NCBI RefSeq assembly: GCF_000006405.1
Contig: NW_003211409.1
Location: forward strand, 358,867 to 422,866
Source: Perkinsus marinus ATCC 50983
Lineage: Eukaryota > Perkinsozoa > Perkinsida > Perkinsidae
Direction of reading: 5' to 3'
DNA length: 64,000 nt
The position numbers were made by a program, and so were the translations under genes. Below, piece after piece: positions 35,590 to 48,456 of this stretch. Positions within the stretch are counted from its first letter, which is position 1. Every line of letters starts with the position of its first letter. Below the pieces are notes generated by a model. It saw only the letters and a list, made by a program, of their open reading frames with translations. It had not been told where the DNA came from and searched no databases.

Positions 35590-37754
35590 TCAATGGGCGT
35601 GTCTCAGGTCGTGTTGGACCCGACGAGCCGAGTCGACCACCAGGCCAGCTGATACTGTTAGGGAATTGCGGTCGAGTACAAACTGCATCATAGAGTCCAC
35701 TGATCCGAACGGGAGAGGGGCTCCTCTACCAGCAGCACAGTTCTCTTGAGGTGCTGTAGAATCTCGTCGATCGACCCCGGGTTCGATTCCCGCATCCGGC
35801 ATTTCTCCCTCCGAATATTCGCTCTCGCAGTAGCCGTCAGACCAATAGCCCTCTTGGGTCGACATAGTGCCCATCACAGGTTCCTCTTCCTCGTCAGGCC
35901 AGTCCAAGTCATCGGCCTCATACTCAGCATTGTCCAGGTACCCACAACAAGGGCAGGGAGAAGCGCTCGGCATCGGACTCGTATCGGGGGAGTTGGCCGC
36001 TGAGGCCAGATGGCCGGCCCATACACCACGGAGGCTCAGCAGTGGGTCCTTCAGACATTTCTCCATATCTGGGCTTCGCGCGCAGACCTTATCCGCTGCT
36101 TCTTGTAACCAGGAGGGATCAGCACTCCAGTATGGATCCTCCAGGAAGGCCATACTGGTCGGTGAACCAACAATTAGACTGTACAACGAAGGCAATGTGA
36201 CGTTTTTACCTGAGTAAAAACGGTGAGGCCGTCCCAACATCGACCAGGACCCACCCGAAATCCCGTCATCTCCACTGATCTCACCAGGCAGTGAGACCTT
36301 ATTCCCAAACTGGTCTTCGATGACCATTTCCATGTCACTGTCCCCAAGACCAGCCACCCCGCTGCCTTCCACCCGAGGGGTCATCGAGCTCGTGGGGTAG
36401 GCCACGACACCTCCAAAGAACCCGTCGTCAATAACTGGGACAATGATACTTCCCAATGGGACATCGCCAGAGAACGCATACCAATGCCCGAGCTCTTAGT
36501 CCCCGGCGTTTCCGAGAGGGGCCCTGGGGGCAAAGTAAACTCGTCTGAACTCCTTCTGGACGAAGGACCACTGCTAGCCCGGGAGCTGGGCCCAGCCGGG
36601 GACATACTTCTCGGGGTCGTAGACCACTTCTTTTTCCAGTATGCTGACTTATGGATCTCGCCTGAAGATAAAAGTGATGCCCGTAGTGGAACTGATAGGC
36701 TCACGCTCCCGGTGGAGAATGATCCGCAATGTCCCAACGCTCGAGCCGAGGGCACATATTTCACCCACAGGGGAGTTGGGCAGGTCCCGAGGCTCCGCAG
36801 TGAGCTGAACAGTGACCGATCCAGGACCAGCGGCTGGCCATGACCCACCACGTCATGCTCCGGTGTGACCATCGTGACATCGTCTTCCCCCGATGCTGGC
36901 TTATAGTGCCACAACGAGACTTGCAGCTTAGCCGGGTTCCCACCGCTTGAAGGAGTTATCTCCTCAACCCTCTGTGCTGGTTCCTGTACCAGATGCCGAT
37001 GCCTTGGGCAGTCCCTCTGCTGCATCTCTGGTCGCGGGGTAGTCGCACCACTCACACCAGCGCTCAGACCAGCCTCCTTAAAATACGTAAAGGCTGGCAG
37101 TATCCGTGTCAGGGGATACAGCGATCCTGAGAGACACACAGAGTACGACGGGTGGAACATGGTCCCGCCGTCTACGGAGGGCCACGGCCATTCTCCTCAG
37201 AATAGTCTCGTCCTTCACCCTAAGGGACTCCGGCCGACGGTCATCTGGTGGTTCGTCGTCGATAGGAGTAAAATGGAAGTACCTAAGATACTGTGCGCAC
37301 AGCAAAGATTCCACCTCGATGCAGACCATCGTTCCATAATCGCACTGCGCTGCTGCCTCTTCCGACGACGCCTCGGTGGTGTCGCCTTCCCCTCCAGTCC
37401 ATCCTCGTCTTGGACAACCCTTTTGACCTCCAACGTGTAAGATATCTTATTTTTGAAAAGGAGGTCCGACGCGTCAAGGTAGGACCGGCATCCGAACTTC
37501 TCGGGTACCTTTAGGACCATTTCCACCAACCCTATGACCAGTTCGCCTCGCCCCACCAGCAATGCAAACTTCCGACAAGGTACGGGTTCACCCATGAGGT
37601 CCCTGGTCCTGGCCTGGGCGATGACCTCGCAGGCTTTCACAATGAACTCATGGTACCTGATGATAGATCCCATAAGCAACCGCTGACCGCAACTACGCAG
37701 CAAAGAGCTCTTCCGTTGACAGCCTCGGTACTGTGCCACTACTGACCGCTCCAC
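35590..37754 (-). CDS. ATG13-like HORMA candidate with long disordered tail
   Basis: The start near 37754 is uncertain. The order of segments is YHEFIVKACEVIAQARTRD (about 37640), KFALLVGRGELVIGLVEMVL, an intron of about 100 bp in consistent phase, MVCIEVESLLCAQYLRYFHF (about 37330), ILRRMAVALRRRRDHVPPVV (about 37200), then a Ser/Pro-rich region (RASSGPSSRRSSDEFTLPPG), a spliced join to VIDDGFFGGVVAYPTSS (about 36440), and an acidic tail to 35590. This order resembles the Atg13 HORMA domain (helix with QVI..R, beta hairpin meander, 'LERW'-type strand, then a helix before a P-containing turn) followed by the disordered Ser-rich tail typical of Atg13. The similarity is by pattern and from memory, not by alignment. 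If right, its partner ATG101 is encoded 18 kb away. Confidence 0.4.
35768..35801 (+). other. tRNA 3'-half-like sequence inside a coding frame
   Basis: The plus strand reads GACCCCGGGTTCGATTCCC then GCATCCGGCA. This is a T arm plus 3' acceptor strand and discriminator of a tRNA. No matching 5' acceptor (GCCGGAT) or anticodon arm occurs in the preceding 80 bases. It lies antisense within the acidic tail of the minus-strand ORF (35590-36456), which stays open across it. Confidence 0.5.
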
Positions 37755-38037
37755 TGCCTGAGTGTCTCGGCCCAGTTGGATGCCGCGTAAGGAAGGTGGG
37801 GTGACCAGTGTGCTCCATTAAAATAACGGCTTTGATTGACCTTAAACTGTGGTCAGTCGGACCGGCGAATCAACTCGATACGATACGAGATTAGGAAAAA
37901 GCTCAGAGGTTCACAGACCATCCTTGGTCAGTAGTGAGCTCCACATGATTATAGTCTGATGGGAAAACCTGACGATTGGCGCCTATGAGAAAATTGACGA
38001 CTCGGCGAATATCGTCGACACTGAAGCCGGAAAACGA

Positions 38038-39346
38038 TCAAATTATGAACTCCTCTTCGATGATCTAAGGATAACAGAACAACTCTAGTAGCCGTGATCC
38101 GACCAAGCACGCACCTCAGTAGTAAAACTATCATCAACAATCACCTCTTCCTCAATCACCACTGTTGGTTCTTCCTCCAGGTAAACCTGACAGCGTCAAA
38201 GACCAGAACTGTGAAGTCGGCATCATAACACTTCTGGCTCTCTGGTGATGATTACTTCCTCCCGACCGAACACTGGTGACGGCTCGGCGACAACTTCCTC
38301 TTCAATTATCTAAGAAGTACAGCAGTGGATCAGCGACCAGGCTGAGACCGCTCACCTCGGTATTGCCAAATTGGTCACGGATGATGATCTCTTTGACCTC
38401 CGACCTGGGCTGGACCTCTTCCACGATCTGCCATGACAACGGTTCGTGCTACAGTTCACCATCTTACCTGACCTCAACACAGCCGTCATCGTCGTCGATG
38501 ATGATGGTCATGGACAGAAAACACAGCAAACTTACGGGAAAGTAGCAGTCGGGAATCGTTACGCTTCGTCGTAGTACTCAAAATACCATACGGAAATCCT
38601 CACGAAGTGCTTAGAACAAGTCCACCGTGGTCTCCGAATAGATATACCTCGAGAACACAAGGGAATCTTCGCACACAGGCTCATCAGCCACGGACCAATT
38701 AGACCACATTAGATTAAATAACAATATAGCTCATTCACACTACCCAGGAGCATTCAACAACACAACAGCTGCATTTGTATTGTCACGCACACATAGAAAC
38801 GGCTGACACACTGCTGAGGGCAATAACGGTGCAGTGAACGAATGATCTGTGGGGCATTTACAAAAGGAACTTCTCCGCCTTACTGGATAATGGTGGTCTC
38901 ATCATCAACAACGACATCATCATCACTACCAGCGACCGGTTGGACGTCTCCTATAACCTACAACAGAGTCATACTACCACACGAAACCTTTGCAGCACCC
39001 TACCTCTGGTTCTTGTTCATAAACGTCATCAATCACCACAGCCTTGTCAGTTGTTTCTGGCACTTCCCGGACCTCTTCTACCACCTGAGCCTGACAGGTC
39101 GGCATCAAGGGAATGCTTGCCCAGGGACCCTGGGTCAGGGTACCTCTTTCGGTTGAACATAGTCGTCAGTTACGGTGGTCTCTTCCTGGACCAAGTCGGT
39201 TGGACGATCTTCGTCAATGACTGTCGTTTCCTCGGTAACTTCCGGGATCTCCTCCACTACCTGGGAAAAGCCGATCGATGAGAGTTTGAGGGAATCCAAC
39301 AGATGCTGACTTCTGTCTGGTAAGGCTCTTGAACAAAGTAAGACAT
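38038..39346 (-). CDS. Acidic protein built from repeated phase-0 exons
   Basis: The start at 39346 gives MSYFVQEPYQTE. Each later exon begins with a hydrophobic pair and acidic residues and ends at a codon boundary: VVEEIPEVTEETTVIDED..PKE, VVEEVREVPETTDKAVVIDD.., VIGDVQPVAGSDDDVVVDD.., IVEEVQPRSEVKEIIIRDQF.., IIEEEVVAEPSPVFGREE.., VYLEEEPTVVIEEEVIVDD.. and finally IIEEEFII with a stop at 38038. Introns between them are short GT-AG in phase 0. The result is a Glu/Val/Ile/Thr-rich protein with a hydrophobic-acidic beat. This loosely recalls alveolin-type inner-membrane-complex repeats, but the classic EKxVEVP motif is absent. Function is unknown. The middle exons around 38600-38830 are not fully placed. 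Confidence 0.6.
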
Positions 39347-40887
39347 AATCAAAAAGCAATCACAAAAACTCTAACAGTATCGATGGACACAGCTGGAAAT
39401 ACGAAGAGCCAATCCGGAAATAATCTGGTTATCGATCTAATACGAACTAACATAGGCAAGGGAAAGTTGGACAGGCCTCCGTGAGTCAGGCCTCCGTGAC
39501 ATATGTGGACACTCGTGACTCACAAGAGTCGTGAGTGCGTTATAGACTCGGGAAGATTCTATCCTCCTGTGATATTGACTCTGTCACCGTAGCGTGGTTC
39601 TAGGACTAATTGGCGAGGCATGCCGATTATCAAGTGGTTTTGGAAGAGTTTAACGCGCAGTTCTGCAGTTAGGAAAGCGGAGAATAACCCCTCCTCCACC
39701 AGGTTGGACGAGACACAATCATCTCTCCGACTACTTGGCCGAGTAGAGTGGATGAATCAACAGAGAGTGATTTGATGAAGTAGGTATGTATTCTAACTTC
39801 CGCCGTACCGCTCTCAAATGCAATGCTCCAAACCTATTTAGTTAGGAAAGTGTTGTGGACACACTAGGCCTTGATGATTTGAGGGCCTTAACTTTAGGTT
39901 AGGACCTAACGCTAGGCGTAGAACCTTAAAATGGCTCACTTAGGTATCACAAAGGGAGAGGAATTCGTAAGGAAGTCCTAAACTTGAGGTGAAGGACAGG
40001 AAGGGCCTTAAGTGGTCAGGAGTTCTGAAAATGATCGAAAAATATAAGCTAGGTGGCCCAAACGGCAACAGAAATTGGTCAAAACGGAAGCAGCCGATAA
40101 ATGATTTATATCACCAGAGGCCCNNNNNNNNNNNNNNNNNNNNNNNNNNNNNNNNNNNNNNNNNNNNNNNNNNNNNNNNNNNNNNNNNNNNNNNNNNNNN
40201 NNNNNNNNNNNNNNNNNNNNNNNGCTTGTTCCTTGTGATATGCTTGATGTTCACACAAATTGTCATTGTCAAAAACTACGTGGGTTAAAAATTCCAGGGT
40301 CTCCAAGTTTTCCACGAAGTTTTGAAACACCCTTTACAGACCTGAGCCAGATGGCTACGGAGCTATCTCACATGCTCATCATCTCAATTAATTACCAACA
40401 ATGATAACTCAAACACCTAATCTCAGCATCATATATCTATCCTCCGGCGTTTCTGCCTGTCGTTACTCAGCCCTCTGATCCCAACACGTGCCATGACTAT
40501 GTGGGTGTCGTCTCCAATGGAGACTCTCCAGGGTCTTGCCGTAGAGTTCGGTACTCTTGTGTGGTGACCACCACTCGAATCGTCGCACGAAGCATCACCA
40601 AAAAGGAAGTACGGAAACCCCCGGTCATCCTACATCATCAGCTTCCTTCAACTGCAGCCCAAGCAGCCACCGGAGAAGGAACTTCGAAACAGAGGCGAAC
40701 CCACTTCAACCGACTCGTTGTGTATGGCCAGGACCATCCCCCTGCTCAACGAGTACCCACTGTGATTCGATCTTCATGTACTATGAGCTCTTAATACTTG
40801 TCATTTCCACTATCATGTGTGTGCTTGCGTCACTTCTGTTAACGTAGTGGGTCAAACACTGTAAACTCGTCAGCTTCCCGTTCAGCG
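39347..40887. other. Intergenic region containing an assembly gap
   Basis: No gene is supported. Near 39470-39540 are short direct and inverted copies of CAGGCCTCCGTGA and CTCGTGACTCACAAGAGTCGTGAG. Near 39860-39925 an A+T-rich palindrome (TTTAGGTTAGGACCTAAC) occurs. At 40501-40847 two overlapping plus-strand frames are open, but neither has family similarity. Confidence 0.45.
40124..40223. other. Assembly gap of 100 N
   Basis: A second 100-N placeholder in non-coding sequence. Linkage of the left and right halves of the window therefore rests on scaffolding. Confidence 0.95.
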
Positions 40888-42137
<1,250 letters not shown>

Positions 42138-42629
42138 TGACGAAGCGTTCCTCATCGTCACTAAAATATTTAATGCGTTTCTATGGTTTGGCAGCCTAGT
42201 AGCCAGTTTGTATGGTACCCCTGGCATTGCGTTATGATGTATTCACATTGGATCGAGGAGGTCATTCAAAGTGACTGTGTAGCTATCGCGAAAAGCATTG
42301 AATAACAACCATGTGGGACATAACGAGGAAATATCCGTTCACAACGCTCCCGAATGGATTCTTTCTTTCCAATTTCTTCTAGATCTGACTGTATAGGTAC
42401 TCTAGAATACTATAAAGGGTACAAGATGTAGAGGTATTCTCTGTAAGTACTCCCAATCCTTATCGTTTTTAGTTTACGTTAGGACCATTTCCATGAACTG
42501 CTATTCAAAATTGCATGCAGTTTTGATGGTGAGGTAGACTTATCTAAGGTCACCGAGGACAACATCATGTTGACAACCAAAGAAGATATGGGCTCCGAGG
42601 AAATCATACATCCCATAACAATAGTGTGT
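42138..42629. other. A+T-rich intergenic region
   Basis: This is the spacer between the convergent TPI and ankyrin genes. No ORF, RNA or repeat is recognised. Confidence 0.5.
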
Positions 42630-44004
42630 CTATGATCGCCTCCGCCACAAAGCTAGCACTGTGTTCTTGTTCTTCATCGCCTGAGACGGAGCTCTTGCAA
42701 CGGCGGAAACTACTGAGCTCACCATAGCTGCTATGGGGGCCACTACAAACACCAGCATTATAAGGGCCCCTGTAAGATACGACAGGAAGGAGTAGTCGAG
42801 ATCCACTGCGTCGTCTGCCATTACAAATTTATCAACTATATCTGGTGTGTGAAAATGCGCATGAAATTTTGAGGAAATTTTCATTGGTTTCTGTACACTC
42901 CTACCCGAATTCGTATGCAAACTTCTATAATAAGTGAGGAAACTCCTGAACTCAGCTGAGGAAAGCGAACATATATTTCAACACTGACTATATCTCGCCA
43001 CCTGGGGAATCTAACTCAAGACTGCTTTCAATGAACATCGTTGATAAGCGTTGATGCATGACAAATTCGTCGTCACTAATCCTCAGCCTCTCCATCGCCC
43101 TCATTCAGTTCTTCGTGATCTCCTCCTGAGAGCAATCTCAAAGTTTCCATGCAAAACCACTTACCCTGGACAGCCTCAGAGCCTTGTGTATAGGGAACGA
43201 TAGCCGCCACCATATTTCCCTCCTCGGCATTCGCGTCCTTCTCCTCCTTGTTATCGGTGTGCTCTACAGCGTACCTACTACTGCCTTCCCTCAGCGTTAT
43301 CAAAGTACTCTACCTATTCTTCCAAGCTCCTCTATAGTAGAGCCAGTCGGCCATTTGGGGCTCCCCAGTAAAAGCCGCCAAGTGCTGCACTGTGATGCCC
43401 TGCGAGTCTGTGATATGCAACCTACACGAGCAACTATCCAAAGCCAACCCTACCCGCACTCACTTAGCGCCCCTGGCCGTCAACAGCGCCACTACATCAT
43501 GCCGACAACAGCTCACTGCTTGTGCCAATGGGGACTCGCCGGCCCTAAGGGGCAACTGAGAGGACCATAAACCGCTGAACTCACCCATCCAAGGAGTCTA
43601 TGTCGGCTCTGTGGTCCACTAGGAGCTCCACTAGAGTAGTATGACCATATCGCGATGCTTCGTGTAACGGTGTACTACCATTAAACCACTCCGGCTGAAA
43701 TGATCCACTGCTATTACCGTCCGGCCTTATCTTTGAAGTTAACATCAGCTCCTTTGTCAATGAGATATCTCACTGTAGCTTCGTGGTTCTTCCATGTGCC
43801 CTCCCACAGAGCGCTGTGACCGGAAATTACAGTGCGGACCGATACGGAAACTTACCTCCTAAAATACGGTTTCTCGCAGTAGTTCAACCCTTCTGGACCC
43901 TGTATTCGAAGTACTTCACCAGCCAAGAACTTTACACCTTTTTCGCCGTCCATATTCCCCAGACGGGCTTGCTTGAGGAGTTCCTTATTGTTTTCCAGAG
44001 CCAT
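42630..44004 (-). CDS. Ankyrin-repeat protein with C-terminal membrane helix
   Basis: The start at 44004 gives MALENNKELLKQARLGNMDG. Ankyrin repeats follow across short introns: GHSALWEGTWKNHEATVRYL with IDKGADVNFKDKAGR, TPLHEASRYGHTTLVELL with VDHRADIDSLDG, GESPLAQAVSCCRHDVVALL, and ITDSQGITVQHLAAFTGEPQ. After an acidic linker (NKEEKDANAEEGNM), the most economical splicing joins to RLRISDDEFVMHQRLSTMF and, across a 160-bp intron (42842-43001), to DIVDKFVMADDAVDLDYS and a membrane helix LTGALIMLVFVVAPIAAM. It ends with a basic tail at 42630. The last two exons could instead be a separate small gene starting at 43104. The 160-bp intron carries repeat copy E. It would be a tail-anchored ankyrin adaptor. 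Confidence 0.7.
42885..42987 (+). repeat. Dispersed intronic repeat, copy E (with extended flank)
   Basis: The forward strand has the left flank CTGTACACTCCTACCCGAAT, then the core GTGAGGAAACTCCTGAACTC, AGCTGAGGAAAGCGAAC, ATATATTTCAACACTGA. It fills most of the 160-bp intron 42842-43001 of the ankyrin gene, antisense to the gene. Confidence 0.8.
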
Positions 44005-44307
44005 TCAAAGTTTCACCTGAGATTCCTGCCGCCCCCTCCCACTTCCTGGCACAACACTACTCCTCATTCGAAGGTTGGAAATCACTACTACCCGACAAAC
44101 AACAAAGTCAAGGGAACTATGAGAGGCCCCATATGCAGCGCGAGTACACTGGATTTTTTACACGGTGAAATCCAAGGCGACTGTCAAGGAAGTCGCGCGC
44201 AGTGTCAAAGCTGGTGTTGGTACAACATGCTGAAAACTACAGAAGCAGTTGAAGCAGGAGTAATACTCGTAATACTCGTCAAATGATGAGAGAATAAGAG
44301 TACATCA

Positions 44308-46082
44308 TCAAACATTAGATTCGCCATCACAGGTAGAGTCCCCAGCATAGCAGGACTCCCTATGGCAACATGTGTCCTGAGAGGAACTCAAGGAGTGGTA
44401 TGCAGGAAACGCAATTGCCACCTACCCTCCTATTTTGATCGCCCATGTCCTCCGCGCATACCTCCAGCTGAAAAGTCGCATGGTAAATGCCCATGCCCCT
44501 AGCCACGGTCTTAGCTTTGGCCAACACTGTACCTACAACACCAGCAACAACTATCACAACGATGGACAACAACGCTATGATGACTCACTGCAGTTCTCAC
44601 AGCCCTTCAGGCCATCGTGAGCTGTACACATAGCATTGTTAGATTCTAGACATGCACGTCATGAACCTACTACCTTCATCAAAACAACAACAGCAGCACG
44701 AAAAGGATCTACACAATCCACGTATGGTATATCTTTGAGCTCCTTATAGAGTGCGCGAACATCGACATGGTCAGGTGCCTTTTGCATGAGGGCATGCAGA
44801 GATCGCTTTAGAGTGCCTATGTGAAGCCTGCCATATGGAGCCGACCAAGCATCACTTACGAGAAGTTGTCAGAAGGACCAATACAGAAAAAATAATAGTG
44901 CAAATTGGGTCGAAATAGCTGAACAAGGACCGAGCTGTGGCCGTCGTCACCGTTGTCTGTGGGGCCTACTTCCATCGAGATACGCCGTCCGTAGTGGAAC
45001 CAATATTGAATGGTTCCCACCAAATTACAACGGCAGCTACAACAACCCCGACAGATTGGATCTATCAAGGAAGACTATTTATACTACATTCGTTGTGTAC
45101 CATACCAGATCTCCTAGTACGTGAATGAATGCTGCATCTAGTGCGAGATTACGAAGACGACGAGGAGTAGGAGAAGGAGTACCTGTCGGCCACATACAGA
45201 CCACAAAGAGACACCCATCTTACCCTCTCCCGTTGCCGAGTGGCCAGGCTCAACTGTACGAGCATTGTGATCATGGTGTCCGTCAGCATGACTACCATGG
45301 TTGTCATGATGATGATGATGATGATGATGGTGATGACCAAGCACTAGCATCATGATAACGTTGACTACGAGGCCAGCTACCTATAGCACAGCAGTGCTGG
45401 TCCAAGAAAAAGGTAGTACTTCTCGAATGCTACCTACCCCCAGACTGAACATCATAACACCGTCTACATCCGCGGGGGTGATGAAGCGCTGAATGGCCTC
45501 AATGAATAAGATGATGGTCGTGGTCCAGATAATCATAATCGACAACAGTGCACCAACAACCTCAGCTTGCCAGTAACCATACCTGCACGCCAATAGGGCG
45601 CATGGATTTATATCTCTGAGGACTCATCAGAGGTATAAATCAGTGATGAGTATAATAAACATATTATTTTCTATGTATACCTATTCATAACTGTATACTA
45701 TTTGTTCAGTTATATACTTACTGCTAATCAACAACGATGTAACAACGCCACCACAGCCACTTACGTATATTCCGAAGTAGGTTTCCGCGTGCCCAACGTG
45801 ATAGCAACCAGTGAAACTATGAAGCCTGACACGTCGGATAAAATATGAGCTGCATCCACGATCTAAAAGGCAACTCTAGTGATGCACCACATACCAAAGA
45901 GCATGCATTACGATGGCCAGGGACTTGGCTATGATACCACCGACCACCTCAGCCACCATGAAGACGACCGCTATCACAAGGACGATCCCGAGCCTCCTCC
46001 TCACGTGGCTGCTATAGTGATGATGATGAGATGACGATGGGGATGGGGAGCTCATAAAAATAGCAAGACCAAAGGGAGCCAT
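44308..46082 (-). CDS. CDF/ZnT family zinc transporter, paralogue 1
   Basis: The start at 46082 gives a His-rich cytosolic N-terminus (SSSHHHHYSSHVRRR). TM1 is LGIVLVIAVVFMVAEVVGG. TM2 carries the metal site in VDAAHILSDVSGFIVSL (HxxxD). TM3 is EVVGALLSIMIIWTTTII, and TM4 is near VVNVIMMLVLG. Then comes a His loop (ten consecutive His, then DNHGSHADGHHDHN). TM5 carries the second HxxxD in ALDAAFIHVLGDLVW. TM6 and a cytosolic C-terminal domain (AKTVARGMGIYHATFQLEV) follow, with a Cys tail CYAGDSTCDGESNV. HD/HD site residues indicate Zn selectivity and H+/Zn2+ exchange out of the cytosol. The adjacent minus-strand gene is a paralogue, so this is a tandem pair. Confidence 0.88.
45306..45336. repeat. 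(ATG)n microsatellite encoding the His loop
   Basis: Ten consecutive ATG/TGG-type trinucleotides on the plus strand are read on the minus strand as CAT/CAC codons for the poly-His stretch of the TM4-TM5 loop of the zinc transporter. Repeat length variation would change the number of metal-binding His residues directly. Confidence 0.85.
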
Positions 46083-46248
46083 TCAGCGTGGCCGATAGAA
46101 CGCAAACCTCAAACGAAATCGTGGGAGAATAAGACAGTAGAGAATCCACATAGTTCAGATAAGATAATGTAATGATGATCCTCCAGCAAAATCAAATAGT
46201 TACAGGCTGGGACCTCACGACCGTGGCTGAGCCTAGCAATAGGGCAAA

Positions 46249-48456
46249 CTAGGTAGGTAGGTGGAGTTCGTGGCTTACCTTCAACAACGGTGATGTGTCC
46301 CTAGGGGACACTATCACTACCGGTGCTGATATAGCCTCCGATGGTGCACCACATGTATCGTCCCCCTTATTACAGGCTTGGTTATGACAACAGGAATTCT
46401 AAGACGACCAATACAGCTCCAATCAGGCCTCGACCCTTCTCCCCCACCTGCAGGGCACTGACATCAACGTCCTCGGCCCTGGCCTCAAGCTGAAAAGTGG
46501 TGTGGCTTATACCCATGTCGTTGGCAACCCTAGTGGCCTCATCCAGAACACGACCTGACATTGGTAGAGTGTATTCGACCACTTCACAAATGGTAGGTTC
46601 ATGCAAAGGCACCAGTAGTAAAAAGTTTTGCGGAAAAAGTGCGCCATAAGCTGAGTATTTGATATCGCGAAAATATTTCACGATTCTCCTAAAAACGTGT
46701 TCGGCAAAACGCTACAGAAAAATGCATAAAAATGTTTCCTGTTCGAATTGACAGTAGACATGTCCCTTTCCTCGCCCAAGAAGACCCAAGTAAACCCAGC
46801 CACTGTAACTCACAACCTAATCGTTCAGTTCACCTCCTATGATTTCAAAGAATACCAGTGCACGCAAGCCCCCTCCACACAGTGACCTACTGCAGTTGCT
46901 GCATCCAGCCACGACTATGTGAGCCGTACAAATGTTACCAGTCGAACCAACACTCCATACATGGACATCATGGACCTGAGGGAGCGCTACAGAGCCGTTC
47001 TGGGGAGGAGGGGAGATGGACACTACGCATTGCACATGCTCAACGTGTCTCAGCTTCGTCTGCAGTAGGTCCACGTCCACACTATCAGGCACCCTTTGCA
47101 TGAGGATATGCACTGACTGCTTCACTGTTTCTAAAGGGGAAAGATAGCATACCACTCCACGAGCAAATCGAGAGGGGCCTCACTGAAGGTAGTGAACATG
47201 ACCAGGATCGAGAACAGAATGGTACAAGCCGGATCCGCATAGCTGAGAATTGACAACTGAGTTTACGAGGAGTTACTCAGAATACTTCCATTTTGATATG
47301 CCATGGATGTAACCAACGTCGAATGGTTTCCAATAGATGAGCACAGCGGCTAGCAGTACACCCAGAGACTGTATCTGATGCCGTGGACAAGCGTGAGGAG
47401 CATCGTAGTTCAGATGTAGGTTGAACCTACAATGTCCCCGAGTACGTGGACAACTGCGGCATCCAGGGCGAGGTTATGGCTCTCTGAAAAGGTAGAGAGC
47501 AGTTACCACAGCTGAGATTACATAAGTAGCTTCCAAAGACAGATGCATGAGATAGTTCTCCAGAACTAGTACTGGAGTATTACCAACATTACCATGTGAA
47601 TGGGAATGCGTATGAGCACCATCCTCAATGTCATCCTGGGCCCCATGGGAGTGGCCGTGACCAGCACCAGCAGCAGGAGCACCGTGACTGTGGTTGTGAC
47701 CAAGAGTGGCCATAAGACAGAAGTTCACCAACAGGCCGACCAACTGAGTTGAACAGATACCCCACCCGAGACCATCTGTGAACCTACAGCCATGATGCTC
47801 ATAAGGCCACCGTTGACCTCCTCAAGAGTAATGAATCTTTGGATAGCCTCCCAAAGGAGGACGCCGGTCATGAACCAGACTATCATCACTGAGAACAGTG
47901 CGCCCAGGATCTCAGCTTGACGGTAGCCGTATCTGGACGACAAGACCATAGTGGGACGGTGGAGGAGGCTGATGGGTTACGTGTATTGGGAAGTAGGGGT
48001 CTTGCCTGCTAGCACTACGGCAAATAGTGATACAGCGAAACCAGACACGTCCGACATGATATGCGCTGCATCTGTCACCTGAGTTGGCAGAGGAGTGGTA
48101 TGAGATTTATTAAATCATAGTTATCTTACGATGGCCAAAGAGTGTGCCAAGATGCCTCCAACTATTTCCAAAATCATGAAAAACATGGATAAACATATAG
48201 CCTTCCTCAACCGTCGTTGAACCTGCCACACTACCGTTACCACACCAATTTGAACTTTCACCCACACTACGTCCTTGGCTGGTTCCACGGCCTCACCAGT
48301 GTTGGACCCATGGCCCGTAGGAGCCGGTACTATCCTCTCCTTCGGTATTGCCACTACGGTAAGATTGGGGTTGGTGGCACTACCTTGACCCTTGATAGCC
48401 GCGGGGTGGTCCATCTGGTCTCGACTGCCTAATAGAGGTGATTCCAGTGATGGCAT
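46249..48456 (-). CDS. CDF/ZnT family zinc transporter, paralogue 2
   Basis: The start at 48456 gives MPSLESPLLGSRDQMD. A long cytosolic N-terminus precedes TM1 AICLSMFFMILEIVGGIL. TM2 site is TDAAHIMSDVSGFAVSL. TM3 is AEILGALFSVMIVWFMTGVL, and TM4 is LVGLLVNFCLMATLGH. A His-rich loop has HNHSHGAPAAGAGHGHSH and HTHSHSHG. TM5 site is NLALDAAVVHVLGD. The C-terminal domain reads DEATRVANDMGISHTTFQ, then a Cys pair CNKGDDTC that parallels paralogue 1. By read-through the frame stops at 46249; the exact end is uncertain. The His loop here is HxH-rich and interspersed with Gly/Ala rather than a pure run. Same HD/HD Zn-type site. An extra exon lies in the loop (about 47480-47560, LEATYVISAVVTALYLF). 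Confidence 0.87.

Noticed and set aside
36540-36660. Apparent in-frame stops in a minus-strand frame reading QWSFVQKEFRRVYFAP
   Set aside because: The neighbouring frame (SGPSSRRSSDEFTLPPG) is open throughout and joins by a normal GT-AG intron in correct phase to the next exon, so stop-codon reassignment is not needed.
43783-44286. 167-codon plus-strand ORF
   Set aside because: It overlaps the minus-strand ankyrin gene start and has no recognised domain.
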